Source: Panicum virgatum
Taxonomy: Eukaryota; Streptophyta; Magnoliopsida; Poales; Poaceae
NCBI RefSeq assembly: GCF_016808335.1
Contig: NC_053142.1
Location: 47,849,795-47,913,794, forward strand
Length of the DNA: 64,000 nt
Reading direction: 5' to 3'
The translations under genes were made by a program, and so were the position numbers. Below, piece after piece: positions 32,689 through 44,578 of the stretch (positions within the stretch are counted from its first letter, which is position 1; each line of letters starts with the position of its first letter). Below the pieces are notes generated by a model. The model had not been told where the DNA came from. It searched no databases and was given only the letters and a program-made list of their open reading frames with translations.

Positions 32689-33749
32689 TGTTGGAGTAAT
32701 GGGCTTGGCCCATTTATTCTAAAGCATTAAAAGAATTTAAAGCCCACTATTAATGCTAGGGAATCAATGTTTAATTCCGTACCGGGAATTGAGGAGGATC
32801 TCAACCGACTTAAAAGGTGGACTTCTTGTACACCACTTGTGAAGCCGGTAAGAGGAGGACGGTGAACCACACGCGCGCGCGCGCTCGCTCGCCTCGCCGG
32901 GCCGTGGCCGTGGCCGAGGCCGAGGCGCGGCGCGGCCGGCCGGCCGGCCGGCCGGCCGGTGCGGTGGGTGCGGTGCGATGGCTATTTTGCCGTTGACAGC
33001 AATTAATCGTGCGATTAAACGTGCAATTAAATCTGTAATTAATGGCCATAACCGCATCACCTAAATGACTCTGATGGTGTCCAGGTTCAACGAACCTGAG
33101 CACCTGAGTCACTATATAAGGAGTGCCATTCCCCTCATCCATCCTGCACCAGAGCACTGAGGCAACTCGGCTCCTCTCTTCTCCCTCTCCAGTTGCAACA
33201 ACTGAGTTCCCCAACGCTAATTTCTGCGCGCACAGAATTAGCGTGAGCAGGCCTCCGAAACCTTGCTCGCCTTGAGATCCTGCACGGGATAGGCGGGCAA
33301 TCAGGTTTTTGGGTAACGCTTTAGCGTGACTGCTCAAAAATACTAAGGCTTTGCCCGATTGTACGACTACTTCCTGGTGGACGAGCCGAACGACTACGTC
33401 GACTACATTCTGGTGGCCGAACGACTACGTCGACTACATCTTGGTGACCGTTCGTGGGACTGCACTGCGAACTTCTTCCTGCACCGATTTAGTTCGACTA
33501 CTTCGACTGAGGCCAACCGAGTAGATGTCTACTCCAGTTGGTAACAGCGCAGCCAATGCCTCCGGCAACGGCCCCGCTTTAGGGTACTCCCTGAAACTTT
33601 GGTTATTTATATTGTTTATGCTTATATGTGTGATAAGTATAAACATGTTCACATGTTTTATTTTACTCCTTAAAGTCATAGAAATATTGCTAGTTTATAC
33701 ATTTAATTTTGGAATTAAAATATACCGAAAATTGCCTAGATTTCTAACA
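32689..33749 (+). repeat. 5' LTR of the copia element
   Basis: 1061 bp. It contains a TATA box (CTATATAAGG near 33112), and its GC-rich tract at about 32870-32980 is shorter than in the 3' copy. The first ATG of the polyprotein lies inside it at 33525. Confidence 0.92.
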
Positions 33750-36700
33750 ATCCAAAAACCTGATTATGTTAATAGGCTTTCGGTATCTAGCTTTGCTGCA
33801 TCAATCAAACCATCACCTTTTGATGGTTCAAATTACAAACGTTGGCAAGAGCGGCTTATACTGTGGTTAACATTATCGAGAGTGATCCATGTGAAAGAGG
33901 GTAAGCCTGAACAATTCTCTCCAGAGGAAGGGAGTGCGTTCGATGAGGCTGATATCCTCTTTCGAGGCTTGATCATTAGTGTTCTCGGTGATAACCTGGT
34001 GGATTCTTATATCCGGCTGCCAACTGGCAAAGCTTTGTGGGATGCTCTTGAGGCTCAATATGGAGTATCTGACGCCGGGAGTGAGTTGTATATCATGGAG
34101 CAGTTCCTTGAGTACAGGATGGTCGAAGACCGTTCTGTAGTGGAACAGGCTCATGAAATACATACTCTGGCAAAAGATCTCAAAAATTGCAGCAAAGAGT
34201 CCCCATGTGTGTTACCCAATAAGTTTGTGGCTGGAGGTATAATCTCTAAGCTGCCACCTTCTTGGAGGGACTTTGCTACTTCTCTAAAACATAAGAGACA
34301 GGAGTTCACAATAGATGGACTCATAGGGACTCTTGATGTTGAGGAGAAGGCGAGAGCAAAGGACATACGTGGGAAAGGAGTTGTTGGTGCTTCAAGTGCC
34401 AATCTTGTTCAGAAGAACAACTCCAACAAGAACAAGAAAAAGCCACCGCAGAACCAACCAAAGACTAAGAAGACAACCACTTTTAAGAAGAAGAAGAAGA
34501 CGGGAGCTTGCTATGTGTGCGCTAGTACGGATCACTTTGCTGCAAAGTGTCCGAACCGCAAAGGCAACAACTCCGCCAACATGGTTATTAGCGAGCCTGG
34601 AGGAACTTCGGGGTACGGTAATTTATTACCTACTGTTCTTTCAGTCTTTGGTTCACCCGAGTGGTGGGTTGATACTGGTGCTAATATTCATGTTTGTGCT
34701 GATGCTTCTTTGTTCTCTTCTTACCAGACCGGCGGGACTTCCTCCTTGCTGATGGGGAACGGATCACATGCGCGTGTTCTTGGTGTTGGTACGGTAAATC
34801 TGAAGTTTACTTCGGGGAAGACCGTGCAGCTGAAGAACGTGCAGCATGTCCCCACCATCAAGAAGAATTTAGTCAGCGGCTCTCTACTGTGTAGAGATGG
34901 TTTCAAATTAGTCTTTGAGTCCAATAAATGTATCTTGTCTAAGTTTGGTACTTTTGTTGGAAAAGGTTATGAAAGCGGAGGTTTGTTCCGTCTTTCTTTG
35001 TCAGATGTTTGTAATAAAATTGCATACAATGTTATTAACGTTGATGAAACAAATGTTTGGCATTCGAGGCTTTGTCACGTTAATTTTGGTTGTATGATGC
35101 GCTTAGCTAATTTGAGCTTAATTCCAAAGTTCACTTTTGTCAAAAATTCTAAGTGTCATGTATGTGTTGAATCAAAACAAACTCGTAAGCCTCATAAGAT
35201 CGCGGAGGCAAGGAGCTTGGCACCCTTAGAATTAATTCATTCCGATTTGTGCGAAATGAATGGAGTGTTGACAAAAGGTGGTAAAAAATATTTCATGACT
35301 TTGATTGATGATAGTACTAGATTTTGTTACATCTATTTGTTGAAGTCAAAAGATGAAGCTTTACACTACTTTAAAATCTATAAAGCTGAAGTAGAAAACC
35401 AACTTGAGAGAAAGATCAAAAGAGTTAGGTCAGATCGTGGTGGCGAGTATTTCTCAAACTTATTTACTTTATTCTGCGAGGAACATGGTATTATTCATGA
35501 GAGGACGCCTCCCTATTCACCTCAGTCAAATGGGGTTGCCGAAAGAAAGAACCGCACTCTAACGGATTTGGTTAACGCCATGTTAGATACAGCGGGACTT
35601 TCCAAGGAATGGTGGGGTGAGGCTATATTGACTGCATGTCATGTCCTAAACCGTGTTCCTACAAAGAATAAAGAGATAACTCCTTTCGAGGAATGGGAGA
35701 AGAAAAGGCCAACACTGTCATACTTACGTACATGGGGTTGTTTGGCAAAAGTGAGTGTGCCAATAACCAAGAAACGTAAGCTTGGACCTAAAACTGTGGA
35801 TTGTATCTTTCTAGGTTATGCTATTCACAGCGTTGGATATAGATTTTTAATAGTGAAATCTGGAGTACCTGACATGCATGTTGGTACTATAATGGAGTCC
35901 AGAGATGCTACATTTTTTGAAAACATTTTTCCCATGAGAGATGAAACAAGTTCATCTAGGCAAGAGTTCATCAAGGATGATGGCTCTGCTGAGCCGATAG
36001 AACACAATGAACATACACTTGTAGAAAATTCTGAGGAGGATAACAATGATGCTCCGAGAAAGAGCAAGAGACAAAGGACTGTAAAGTCTTTTGGTGATGA
36101 TTTCATTGTATACCTCATAGATGATACACCCAGAACCATTGAAGAGGCATATTCATCTCCTGATGCTGACTATTGGAAGGAAGCAGTAAGGAGTGAGATG
36201 GATTCTATTATGTCTAATGGAACCTGGGAGGTCGTTGAACGTCCTTATGGATGTAAACCGGTTGGATGCAAGTGGGTGTTCAAGAAAAAGCTTAGGCCAG
36301 ATGGTACTATTGAAAAGTACAAGGCTAGGCTTGTGGCCAAGGGTTATACACAAAAAGAAGGAGAAGATTTCTTTGACACTTATTCACCAGTTGCCCGATT
36401 GACCACAATTCGAGTGTTACTTTCCTTGGCAGCCTCTTATGGTCTTCTCGTTCATCAGATGGACGTTAAGACGGCTTTCCTCAATGGAGAGTTAGAAGAG
36501 GAGATCTATATGGATCAGCCGGATGGGTTTGTATCAAAGGGTCAAGAAGGAATGGTTTGTAAGTTGTTAAAATCTTTATATGGTCTCAAGCAAGCGCCTA
36601 AGCAGTGGCATGAAAAGTTTGATAGAACTTTGACCTCTGCCGGCTTTGTTGTGAACGAAGCTGACAGATGTGTGTACTATCGCTATGGTGGGGCTGAAGG

Positions 36701-37670
36701 AGTGATTTTGTGCTTGTATGTGGATGACATACTGATCTTTGGCACTAGCCTTAATGTGATTAAGGAAGTCAAAGAGTTTTTATCTCAAAATTTTGAGATG
36801 AAGGATCTGGGAGAAGCTGATGTTATCCTTAATATAAAGCTGGTAAAAGAGATCAATGGTGGGGTGATTCTTACACAGTCTCACTATGTGGAGAAGGTGT
36901 TAAGTCGCTTTGGTTATAGTGACTATAAACCTGTCTCAACACCATATGATGCCAGTTTAATTCTTAGAAAGAACAAAAGGATAATGCGAGATCAGTTGAG
37001 ATATTCTCAGATCATTGGTTCATTAATGTATTTAGCGAGCGCTACAAGACCTGATATCTCGTTTGCTGTAAGCAAACTGAGCCGGTTTGTTTCAAACCCG
37101 GGAGATGATCATTGGAAGGGTCTTGAAAGAGTAATGCGCTATCTGAAGGGGACAATGAACTATGGAATTCACTACACCGGGTACCCAAGGGTACTAGAAG
37201 GGTATAGTGATTCAAATTGGATTTCTGATGCTGATGAGATAAATGCCACAAGTGGATATGTGTTTACACTTGGTGGTGGAGCTGTTTCCTGGAAGTCTTG
37301 CAAGCAGACCATCTTAACGAGGTCAACTATGGAAGCAGAACTCACAGCATTAGATACCGCCACTGTTGAGGCTGAGTGGCTTCGTGAGCTCCTTATGGAC
37401 TTGCCGATAGTTGAAAAACCGTTACCGGCAATCCTAATGAACTGTGACAATCAAACGGTAATTGTCAAGGTGAATAGTTCAAAGGATAACATGAAGTCAT
37501 CTAGACATGTGAAAAGGCGGTTGAAATCTGTCAGAAAATTGAGAAACTCCGGAGTTATAGCCCTGGACTATGTTCAGACGGCTAAAAATCTGGCAGATCA
37601 GTTTACAAAGGGTCTTTCACGAAATGTGATAGACAATGCATCTATGGAATTGGGCTTGAGACCCACGTGA
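33525..37670 (+). CDS. copia gag-pol polyprotein
   Basis: One 1381-codon frame has the copia domain order. Gag is followed by a zinc knuckle [14 protein letters not shown] (about residue 329), aspartic protease [10 protein letters not shown] (about 380), and integrase with an HHCC finger (about 515-560) and a DDE core including SDRGGEY and [12 protein letters not shown]. Reverse transcriptase follows with [10 protein letters not shown] (about 1065) and RNase H with YSDSNWI and STMEAEL. Integrase before reverse transcriptase defines Ty1/copia. Residues about 20-83 are an odd hydrophobic stretch that crosses the LTR border. It is bounded by GT (33584) and AG (33775), is 192 bp long (a multiple of three) and could be an intron. 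All catalytic motifs are intact. Confidence 0.93.
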   Translation: MSTPVGNSAANASGNGPALGYSLKLWLFILFMLICVISINMFTCFILLLKVIEILLVYTFNFGIKIYRKLPRFLTIQKPDYVNRLSVSSFAASIKPSPFDGSNYKRWQERLILWLTLSRVIHVKEGKPEQFSPEEGSAFDEADILFRGLIISVLGDNLVDSYIRLPTGKALWDALEAQYGVSDAGSELYIMEQFLEYRMVEDRSVVEQAHEIHTLAKDLKNCSKESPCVLPNKFVAGGIISKLPPSWRDFATSLKHKRQEFTIDGLIGTLDVEEKARAKDIRGKGVVGASSANLVQKNNSNKNKKKPPQNQPKTKKTTTFKKKKKTGACYVCASTDHFAAKCPNRKGNNSANMVISEPGGTSGYGNLLPTVLSVFGSPEWWVDTGANIHVCADASLFSSYQTGGTSSLLMGNGSHARVLGVGTVNLKFTSGKTVQLKNVQHVPTIKKNLVSGSLLCRDGFKLVFESNKCILSKFGTFVGKGYESGGLFRLSLSDVCNKIAYNVINVDETNVWHSRLCHVNFGCMMRLANLSLIPKFTFVKNSKCHVCVESKQTRKPHKIAEARSLAPLELIHSDLCEMNGVLTKGGKKYFMTLIDDSTRFCYIYLLKSKDEALHYFKIYKAEVENQLERKIKRVRSDRGGEYFSNLFTLFCEEHGIIHERTPPYSPQSNGVAERKNRTLTDLVNAMLDTAGLSKEWWGEAILTACHVLNRVPTKNKEITPFEEWEKKRPTLSYLRTWGCLAKVSVPITKKRKLGPKTVDCIFLGYAIHSVGYRFLIVKSGVPDMHVGTIMESRDATFFENIFPMRDETSSSRQEFIKDDGSAEPIEHNEHTLVENSEEDNNDAPRKSKRQRTVKSFGDDFIVYLIDDTPRTIEEAYSSPDADYWKEAVRSEMDSIMSNGTWEVVERPYGCKPVGCKWVFKKKLRPDGTIEKYKARLVAKGYTQKEGEDFFDTYSPVARLTTIRVLLSLAASYGLLVHQMDVKTAFLNGELEEEIYMDQPDGFVSKGQEGMVCKLLKSLYGLKQAPKQWHEKFDRTLTSAGFVVNEADRCVYYRYGGAEGVILCLYVDDILIFGTSLNVIKEVKEFLSQNFEMKDLGEADVILNIKLVKEINGGVILTQSHYVEKVLSRFGYSDYKPVSTPYDASLILRKNKRIMRDQLRYSQIIGSLMYLASATRPDISFAVSKLSRFVSNPGDDHWKGLERVMRYLKGTMNYGIHYTGYPRVLEGYSDSNWISDADEINATSGYVFTLGGGAVSWKSCKQTILTRSTMEAELTALDTATVEAEWLRELLMDLPIVEKPLPAILMNCDNQTVIVKVNSSKDNMKSSRHVKRRLKSVRKLRNSGVIALDYVQTAKNLADQFTKGLSRNVIDNASMELGLRPT

Positions 37671-38235
37671 GTCATTCTATAGTGGAAACCTGTCCTATGT
37701 GATCGGAGATCCCGTGAATTAGGATGGTGAAACAAACTAAAGTCTGACTGTGAGAAGAGAACCTTTGTGAAAAGGGCTCATTCCGTGTATAAGGTGCATT
37801 TCTCTTCTAATCTGTATGGCAGGTTGGTCTATACCTTAATGTGTGCCAGGTGGTTTCTTTTAAACAAATGAGTTGTTTTCTTGAAACAAAGATGTTGTCC
37901 TACAGAACATCTGAAAGGAACACAACTATATGAGTTTGACCACTGGTCATGGTCTATGAGAATTGGGTATTCTCTAGAAACTCATGAAGGGCCTGGAGTA
38001 TGACTTATAAGCTCCAAACCGCGGGGATGCTTTTGCAGCCTAGTACCAGTGTAGGGCTCTGGTCAAACTTGTTTGCACAAAACTGGCAATTCAAGGCATA
38101 GTCCATTGCACAGTTGTGAATAAGTGTAGCCTTTGTCCTAGATGGAAGTTCAACTTAACAGTCTCTGTCGAATACTGGTATATCAATGAGAGAATGAGGG
38201 TATTTCTAGTGTGGCTTAAATTTCTTGGTGGGGAT

Positions 38236-39391
38236 TGTTGGAGTAATGGGCTTGGCCCATTTATTCTAAAGCATTAAAAGAATTTAAAGCCCACTATTAA
38301 TGCTAGGGAATCAATGTTTAATTCCGTACCGGGAATTGAGGAGGATCTCAACCGACTTAAAAGGTGGACTTCTTGTACACCACTTGTGAAGCCGGTAAGA
38401 GGAGGACGGTGAACCACACGCGCGCGCGCTTGCTCGCCTCGCCGAGCCGGGCCGGGCCGGGCCGGGCCGGGCCGGGCCGTGGCCGTGGCCGTGGCCGTGG
38501 CCGAGGCCGAGGCCGAGGCCGAGGCGAGGCGCGGCGCGGCGCGGCCGGCCGGACGGGCGGTGCGGTGCGGTGCGGTGCGGCGTGGCGCGGCGCGGCGCGG
38601 CGCGGCGCGGTGTGATGTGATGGCTATTTTGCCGTTGACAGCAATTAATCGTGCGATTAAACGTGCAATTAAATCTGTAATTAATGGCCATAACCGCATC
38701 ACCTAAATGACTCTGATGGTGTCCAGGTTCAACGAACCTGAGCACCTGAGTCACTATATAAGGAGTGCCATTCCCCTCATCCATCCTGCACCAGAGCACT
38801 GAGGCAACTCGGCTCCTCTCTTCTCCCTCTCCAGTTGCAACAACTGAGTTCCCCAACGCTAATTTCTGCGCGCACAGAATTAGCGTGAGCAGGCCTCCGA
38901 AACCTTGCTCGCCTTGAGATCCTGCACGGGATAGGCGGGCAATCAGGTTTTTGGGTAACGCTTTAGCGTGACTGCTCAAAAATACTAAGGCTTTGCCCGA
39001 TTGTACGACTACTTCCTGGTGGACGAGCCGAACGACTACGTCGACTACATTCTGGTGGCCGAACGACTACGTCGACTACATCTTGGTGACCGTTCGTGGG
39101 ACTGCACTGCGAACTTCTTCCTGCACCGATTTAGTTCGACTACTTCGACTGAGGCCAACCGAGTAGATGTCTACTCCAGTTGGTAACAGCGCAGCCAATG
39201 CCTCCGGCAACGGCCCCGCTTTAGGGTACTCCCTGAAACTTTGGTTATTTATATTGTTTATGCTTATATGTGTGATAAGTATAAACATGTTCACATGTTT
39301 TATTTTACTCCTTAAAGTCATAGAAATATTGCTAGTTTATACATTTAATTTTGGAATTAAAATATACCGAAAATTGCCTAGATTTCTAACA
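38236..39391 (+). repeat. 3' LTR of the copia element
   Basis: 1156 bp. It matches the 5' copy except for a longer GC-rich tract (about 38435-38620) built of GGGCC, GTGGCC and GGCGC units. The 95-bp length difference comes from this tract. Confidence 0.92.
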
Positions 39392-39396
39392 TATAG

Positions 39397-41879
39397 CGAA
39401 CGTGACGGCATCCCTTGCACGTTTGTGTAAGCGCGTGGCCGCGCGAGCGCACCCGTCCACTCACCACGCCATGGCCGTGCTCCGTTGATCGTTGCTCGGC
39501 CGGCGGGGAGGGGGCGCGGGATTTAACGGCACAAAAGCGACGGCGAAAGAGGCGCGTGCGGTGGTGGCCGGTGACAAAAAAAAAACGACACCACTGTTCA
39601 TCGCTCTCGGCGATCGAGCACGAGGGAGCTGTGCGGCGAAGGATCCCTTTCTTCCAAATCGCTTTCGGGCGACGGGCAATCCACGGGGTTGCATTGATGA
39701 CGACAACATGTAGAAAAGCGACGGTGAAAGAGGCATGTGTGGAGAGCACGCAGTAGTATGATGGAATATCACGTATTTTTTAATTCCATATTCATCAGGT
39801 TGATTGTTTTAATTTTTAGTAATCACAGACGACGTGAATATTTGTATTATATTTTACAATTTTTTTTAAAATTCTGCTCGTTGTTGTTAGTAGCAATACA
39901 TGAATGGCTATATACTCCTCTGTTTTAGGTGGTTTGTCCTAAATTAAATTTGACAAACTTTAACTAAATTTATAGAGAAAAATAATAATATTATAATACT
40001 AGATTTGTTTAACTGAATCTATCATGGAGTATAAGTTTACAGTGCATATGTTGGATAGTATGGTTGTTGCTATATTTTTCTATGTGTAAAACTTTAAAAA
40101 ATAATTTAGAATAAACTTAATAGGACATGTAAATACAAACGCTTGTCCTTTCCATTATGAAGCGGATGAGCTTGTGCGGTCGCTATGTGACGTGTTCCCG
40201 TCATTTTTCAGGAGTCAATTCAGCCCCTCTCGACGTCTCCTTCCCAAGCGCAGGGACCAAGGGTCACACTGTGCAGTGCCTTGCATGCGTTGGCGCTTTT
40301 CCGAGCTGGTGAAACGTGCCAATCGGTGCAACAGCAGCGAGACGTACAGTGAGATGAAAGGGAACGCGCACTCGACGGCGGGCCGCCGTGCTGCCAGGTA
40401 CTGACACGCCGGCCGGCCGGTAGGCATTCTGCGTGGCATGCCTTTGACGCTGGACCAACGAGAACGCAACAAACAATACGGATAGACGGATCGAAGCGTG
40501 TGCGCGATTTTTATTAGCGACGTGAGGAGGAGCTGATGATACGGAGAGGAGGGCTCTGATTTCTCATGTAGAGAGGCCAGGGCGTGGTGGCGTCACGTCG
40601 TCGTCCCTAGCTGTGGCCTGTCGCCACAAGGAGGGGAAAAAAATGGTGGTGATGCCAACTGCCAGGTCTAAAACAAAACAGGGAGACAATGCAAATTAAA
40701 GGAGGCGCCGGCATACGTGGCCACGACACGGATGAATTGATGCTCGGCGGCCAAAGTGCTTGTTGCCGCTGGCACCGGATTCTTCTTCCTGCTTTCGAGA
40801 ATATGTTTTATGTATGACCTGTGAATGGGTTTATGCAAATATACTAGCACCTCGATCACTTTTACTGCGTCGGCCAGGGCGCGGTGCGTGTGTTGGCCGG
40901 CGATACTGGCCGGCTCGTACCGTCGGGCACCGGGGAGCGCTGGGGCTGTGGGCTGAGATCAGTTCACCGGACACGCGCGCAAGTCGTCCGCGCCCGCGTC
41001 GCCCGTGGCGGCAGCGCGACCGACGGATGGGAAGAAGCCGGAGTTACTGATGCCGTCACGCGTCACGTCCGGACCTGAGCTTCTTTTGCTCATGCGTCCT
41101 GCGCCACCACCAGATCGATCTCTAGTAATTCGTTCACGTGACGAGTACCTAGGGCAGCCGGTAGCGAGACTTCCTCGCGTGGAATGATTTCAGGGGCCCG
41201 GGCACGGTCATCATCCCGTGTCAAAATGATGTGGACACAACTCGCCATCGCCTGTGTTCAGCTGTTGAGGACCCGCCGGGCGGACGGTTCGGAGAGCGCA
41301 TTGGTCGCCAGCGGAACAACCTTATCACAAGCAATCCTGACGAGCCATGGCAGCGTACAGGGAGTGTACGAAGCAGAGCCGTGCACGGTGCACCGTGACC
41401 AATGCCGCTCGGCAGCTACCGCCGGCTGCCCCGCCCGGCAGCGCCGAGTGCGTGGGCAGCGCGCCCGCCCACGCGGTGCCCGTTCTCGATCCGTGCCGGC
41501 GAGATCACCCGCTCGCCGCCCCGGCATTGCAACGCAACCGCGTCGCCTGGCAGAGGACCCCGGCCCGGACGCGTACCGGGCGATCAGTCGACCGCGTGCT
41601 GCGCGTGCCAATACTGCCACACCATCGCGCGCGCATGTACACTTTCTCTTTTCCCCCTTTTTTCCTTTTTTATGGTTCACGGTGGCAAAAATGCGACTGC
41701 ACGCAGCACTCGTGGCGAATTTTAAATCAGGGATTTCTTCTTCTTTTTTTGAGCAGAGGGATTTCTTCAAACTGGGATCGCAACGAGATCATCGTGAGCG
41801 TAACGACTGACGAGTGCTGATGGACCGCGTTCGGCACGACGTTCGCGTCATGGCCGCGGAACACGACAATCGACAAGCA
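39397..41879. other. intergenic stretch without a recognised gene
   Basis: The sequence is mixed GC-rich and AT-rich. Near 39915 a TACTCCTCTGTTTTAGGTGG start resembles one end of a decayed Stowaway element. The open frames between 40.8 and 41.8 kb have no protein-like composition. No gene is supported. Confidence 0.45.
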
Positions 41880-42007
41880 CCTTGTTCGGCTGGGTCAATC
41901 AGCGGGTTGGAGTTAGCTGTTTCGTACTGTAGCAACAGTATTTTTGTGAGAGGAGCGCCCAGCAGCTGCTGCAGCTGGAGCTGGCTGATTGGCCCAACCG
42001 AACAGGG
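41880..42007. mobile_element. short MITE with GTTCGGCTGG ends
   Basis: The ends CTTGTTCGGCTGGGTCAA and, inverted, CCTGTTCGGTTGGGCCAA are near-complementary. The interior has TTTCGTACTGTAGCAACAG. This is a familiar small grass MITE of about 128 bp. Its target duplication is not clear. Confidence 0.65.
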
Positions 42008-44578
42008 ACAAGGTTTGGACGTTGGGCGTGTACGTACTCCATATACCAACACACGCACCGGCCCACTCGACACGTCCAGAGCTTTTGGAGGTGGAGCCCA
42101 GCTCATCCCCAAGGTGTGGGCGAGGATCGAGCCACGCATGCGTGCGGCGCCTGCCTGGCCGCTCTGCGCGTCAGCGGATCATCCCACCAACAACTACAGA
42201 TTTCTTTTTTTTTCCCTTACAGTGCTACAGGTTTCTTGGGAGTGCAGGTTTGCAAACGTTGTTTGACAAACGAGTTCAAGACTCGAGAAAAACGCGGTTG
42301 TACACTTGTACTTGCAAGAAAACGAGCGCCGGCCTTGCGAGACACATGGCTCGAGCACAAAGCTTGCTTCCGGGCGGGGGAAAGAGAGAGGCCCTGGAAG
42401 CATCCGTGATCGATCCATGGCCTGACACTCTGATTAACACGCCAAAGAGGCAAAGATCATGAGCAAGAAGATTCAGTTTTCCATTGTAACTGAAGGGAAG
42501 CAATACTGTTTCCCGAGATCAGCAGTACCGGCAACCGAGAGGATAAGCAATCACGCTGAACAAGAAGCAGATACTGAACCCGTAGCATTCGAGTGCAAAT
42601 GGATAACCCTTAATTGCACCTCCAACTCTTTTTAGTTCAAAATATTATACTAAAATTTTGAATTAAAGAGAATTTAAGGTGTCCCTAAGGATCGTCGATT
42701 ATTGGCACCCCTACCGTAGCAGGTCACTTCAGTACTCACTTCTCACCACTCGTTCGGATAGAGTTGTGGCACTTTGGCAGACTGATTTGTAAATAAATTC
42801 ACCCTTTGTGAGGGAAAAAAATGCGTCCGTAGAATATGGAAAAGGAAATATAAAGAACAGGATTTTTTTTTAAAAAAAAGCAGACACTTTGGAAAAGCCA
42901 ACCGTTTGGACGCAATTTGCAAAAGTAATAAACTAATCTAATGGGCATTAGGGGCCGTCACATATAAGCGCTTTTAGGTAAAGTAAACACTCTTTAAGTC
43001 GCACTCAAGGCGCATGCATGCCTTCTAACCTAACAGATGATGCTATCGCTCATGTCCACGGAACCCACCCAAATCAGCTGCTAAAGGGACGGAGTGGTTG
43101 CTCCGTTGTCATCTGCCACCAGTGCAAAACGCATGTCTCCAACCGAGGGTTCAAAACAGAAACATTTTTTTTGAGAACTTGGATTTAAATAAACATAAAA
43201 CTACATGATAGCTGACGTTAAAAATACTTCTAAACTTAGGTAGCAGATAAGATGATCCTAGGGATTCAAACACTAATTAAAACCTACATAAAGAATTACA
43301 AAGGCTCCAATCAAACAGGAGATAGCCAGATAACACGAGCACAGAAGACAACTATTTCACCAAACAGACAGGAATATTGATAGCTCAGCAATAGCAAACA
43401 CCAAACGATGGATTAATGATTTATTCCTTCAATTTTCGACCCAGGCTGCTGTCAGAAACTGGTCCGCAGGAAAAGCAGTGTTAGACACATCACACATCCT
43501 AACATGCCTACTGGCAAATAAGAAAAGGCCCACAACAAAACAGGTAAAGGCGGAGGCAGCATATGCCTTGGCCAACCATCAGTGATCAGTCGATATGTTT
43601 CATCGAGTAGCGAGTAGTGTTTGACTAGTACGACAAGCAAGCAAATCATGGCAGCATGAGGTGATCAAGGGCTGAATAATGCAAATACAAACACGAGTTA
43701 GTGGAACTAAAGAAGTAGCATTGCACGGCGAACTAATCAGATGTATGAGGGGGAATAATGAAGCTCACCCACATTCAGAGTATCCAATTCAATACAAAAC
43801 CATGAAGCATTTTGAGCCAGAAAGAAGAGCCCAGAACCAGTTGCTCAATCGCACCATAGTTTAAAAAATCACAATTCCAATCCCAAGCATTTTGTGTGCA
43901 CTCCAGCCAGTAGCATATACTAAACTTTTCGATGGCCCAATCAAATGATAAATCCAACCACAAGTGTGGTATTCAATCGATTCCAACAAGTGAGTGGAAT
44001 CAGTATGATATTATGATGCATGCTATGGGAGAAGATGACCATAGAGACTGAAATACTTCACCAAAGTGAAATTTTGTTGCTAAGTTTGAAAGATATAAAC
44101 AGCATATACCATACTAGAAAAAGTACATATAAGTTTTCTTTACATCAGCTCATGAGTAAAGCTAATGCAAGTTAGATAACAAAAGAATTTTCCTCCTGCT
44201 CCTACACTTGAAATCCATACTTAAGTCACCATGGAAGCATCAATACCACCAAATGCCAATACAAATGGTTAGATTAATTGTGCTTTTATGCTTATTGCAG
44301 GGAATATATTGATGATTCCATTCAAAGCATAGGTATTTCAACACAAGAAACCTATGATCATTGAGAATTTGGTATCTTTTTGAGATCGAGGCTCGAACCC
44401 ATTTTCCATTCAGCAAAGGGAAATACCAGATGTTTTATACAAGAAAGATATGATCATCAAGAATTTGATATGCTAAACCATAGGAAACAACACTCGGATA
44501 TGTAATGGATATGGTTATCCTATAGGGGGAAAGTCAAATAGTTTATAACTAAGAACGATGAGATCGAAGATTCACATT
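42008..44578. other. spacer and downstream region of the exonuclease gene
   Basis: No protein-like frame is seen. The part nearest 44578 should contain the 3' UTR of the minus-strand exonuclease gene. The rest is AT-rich spacer with a few A or T runs. Confidence 0.4.

Larger units (their letters stand above)
32689..39391 (+). mobile_element. complete, young Ty1/copia retrotransposon
   Basis: The 6703-bp element is flanked by the 5-bp repeat TATAG (32684-32688 and 39392-39396). Its LTRs (32689-33749 and 38236-39391) begin TGTTGGAG and end TTTCTAACA. Outside a GC-rich variable tract I saw no difference between them. The single polyprotein frame has no stops. A purine-rich tract TGGTGGGGA precedes the 3' LTR. 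These features point to a recent insertion that may still be competent. Confidence 0.93.
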
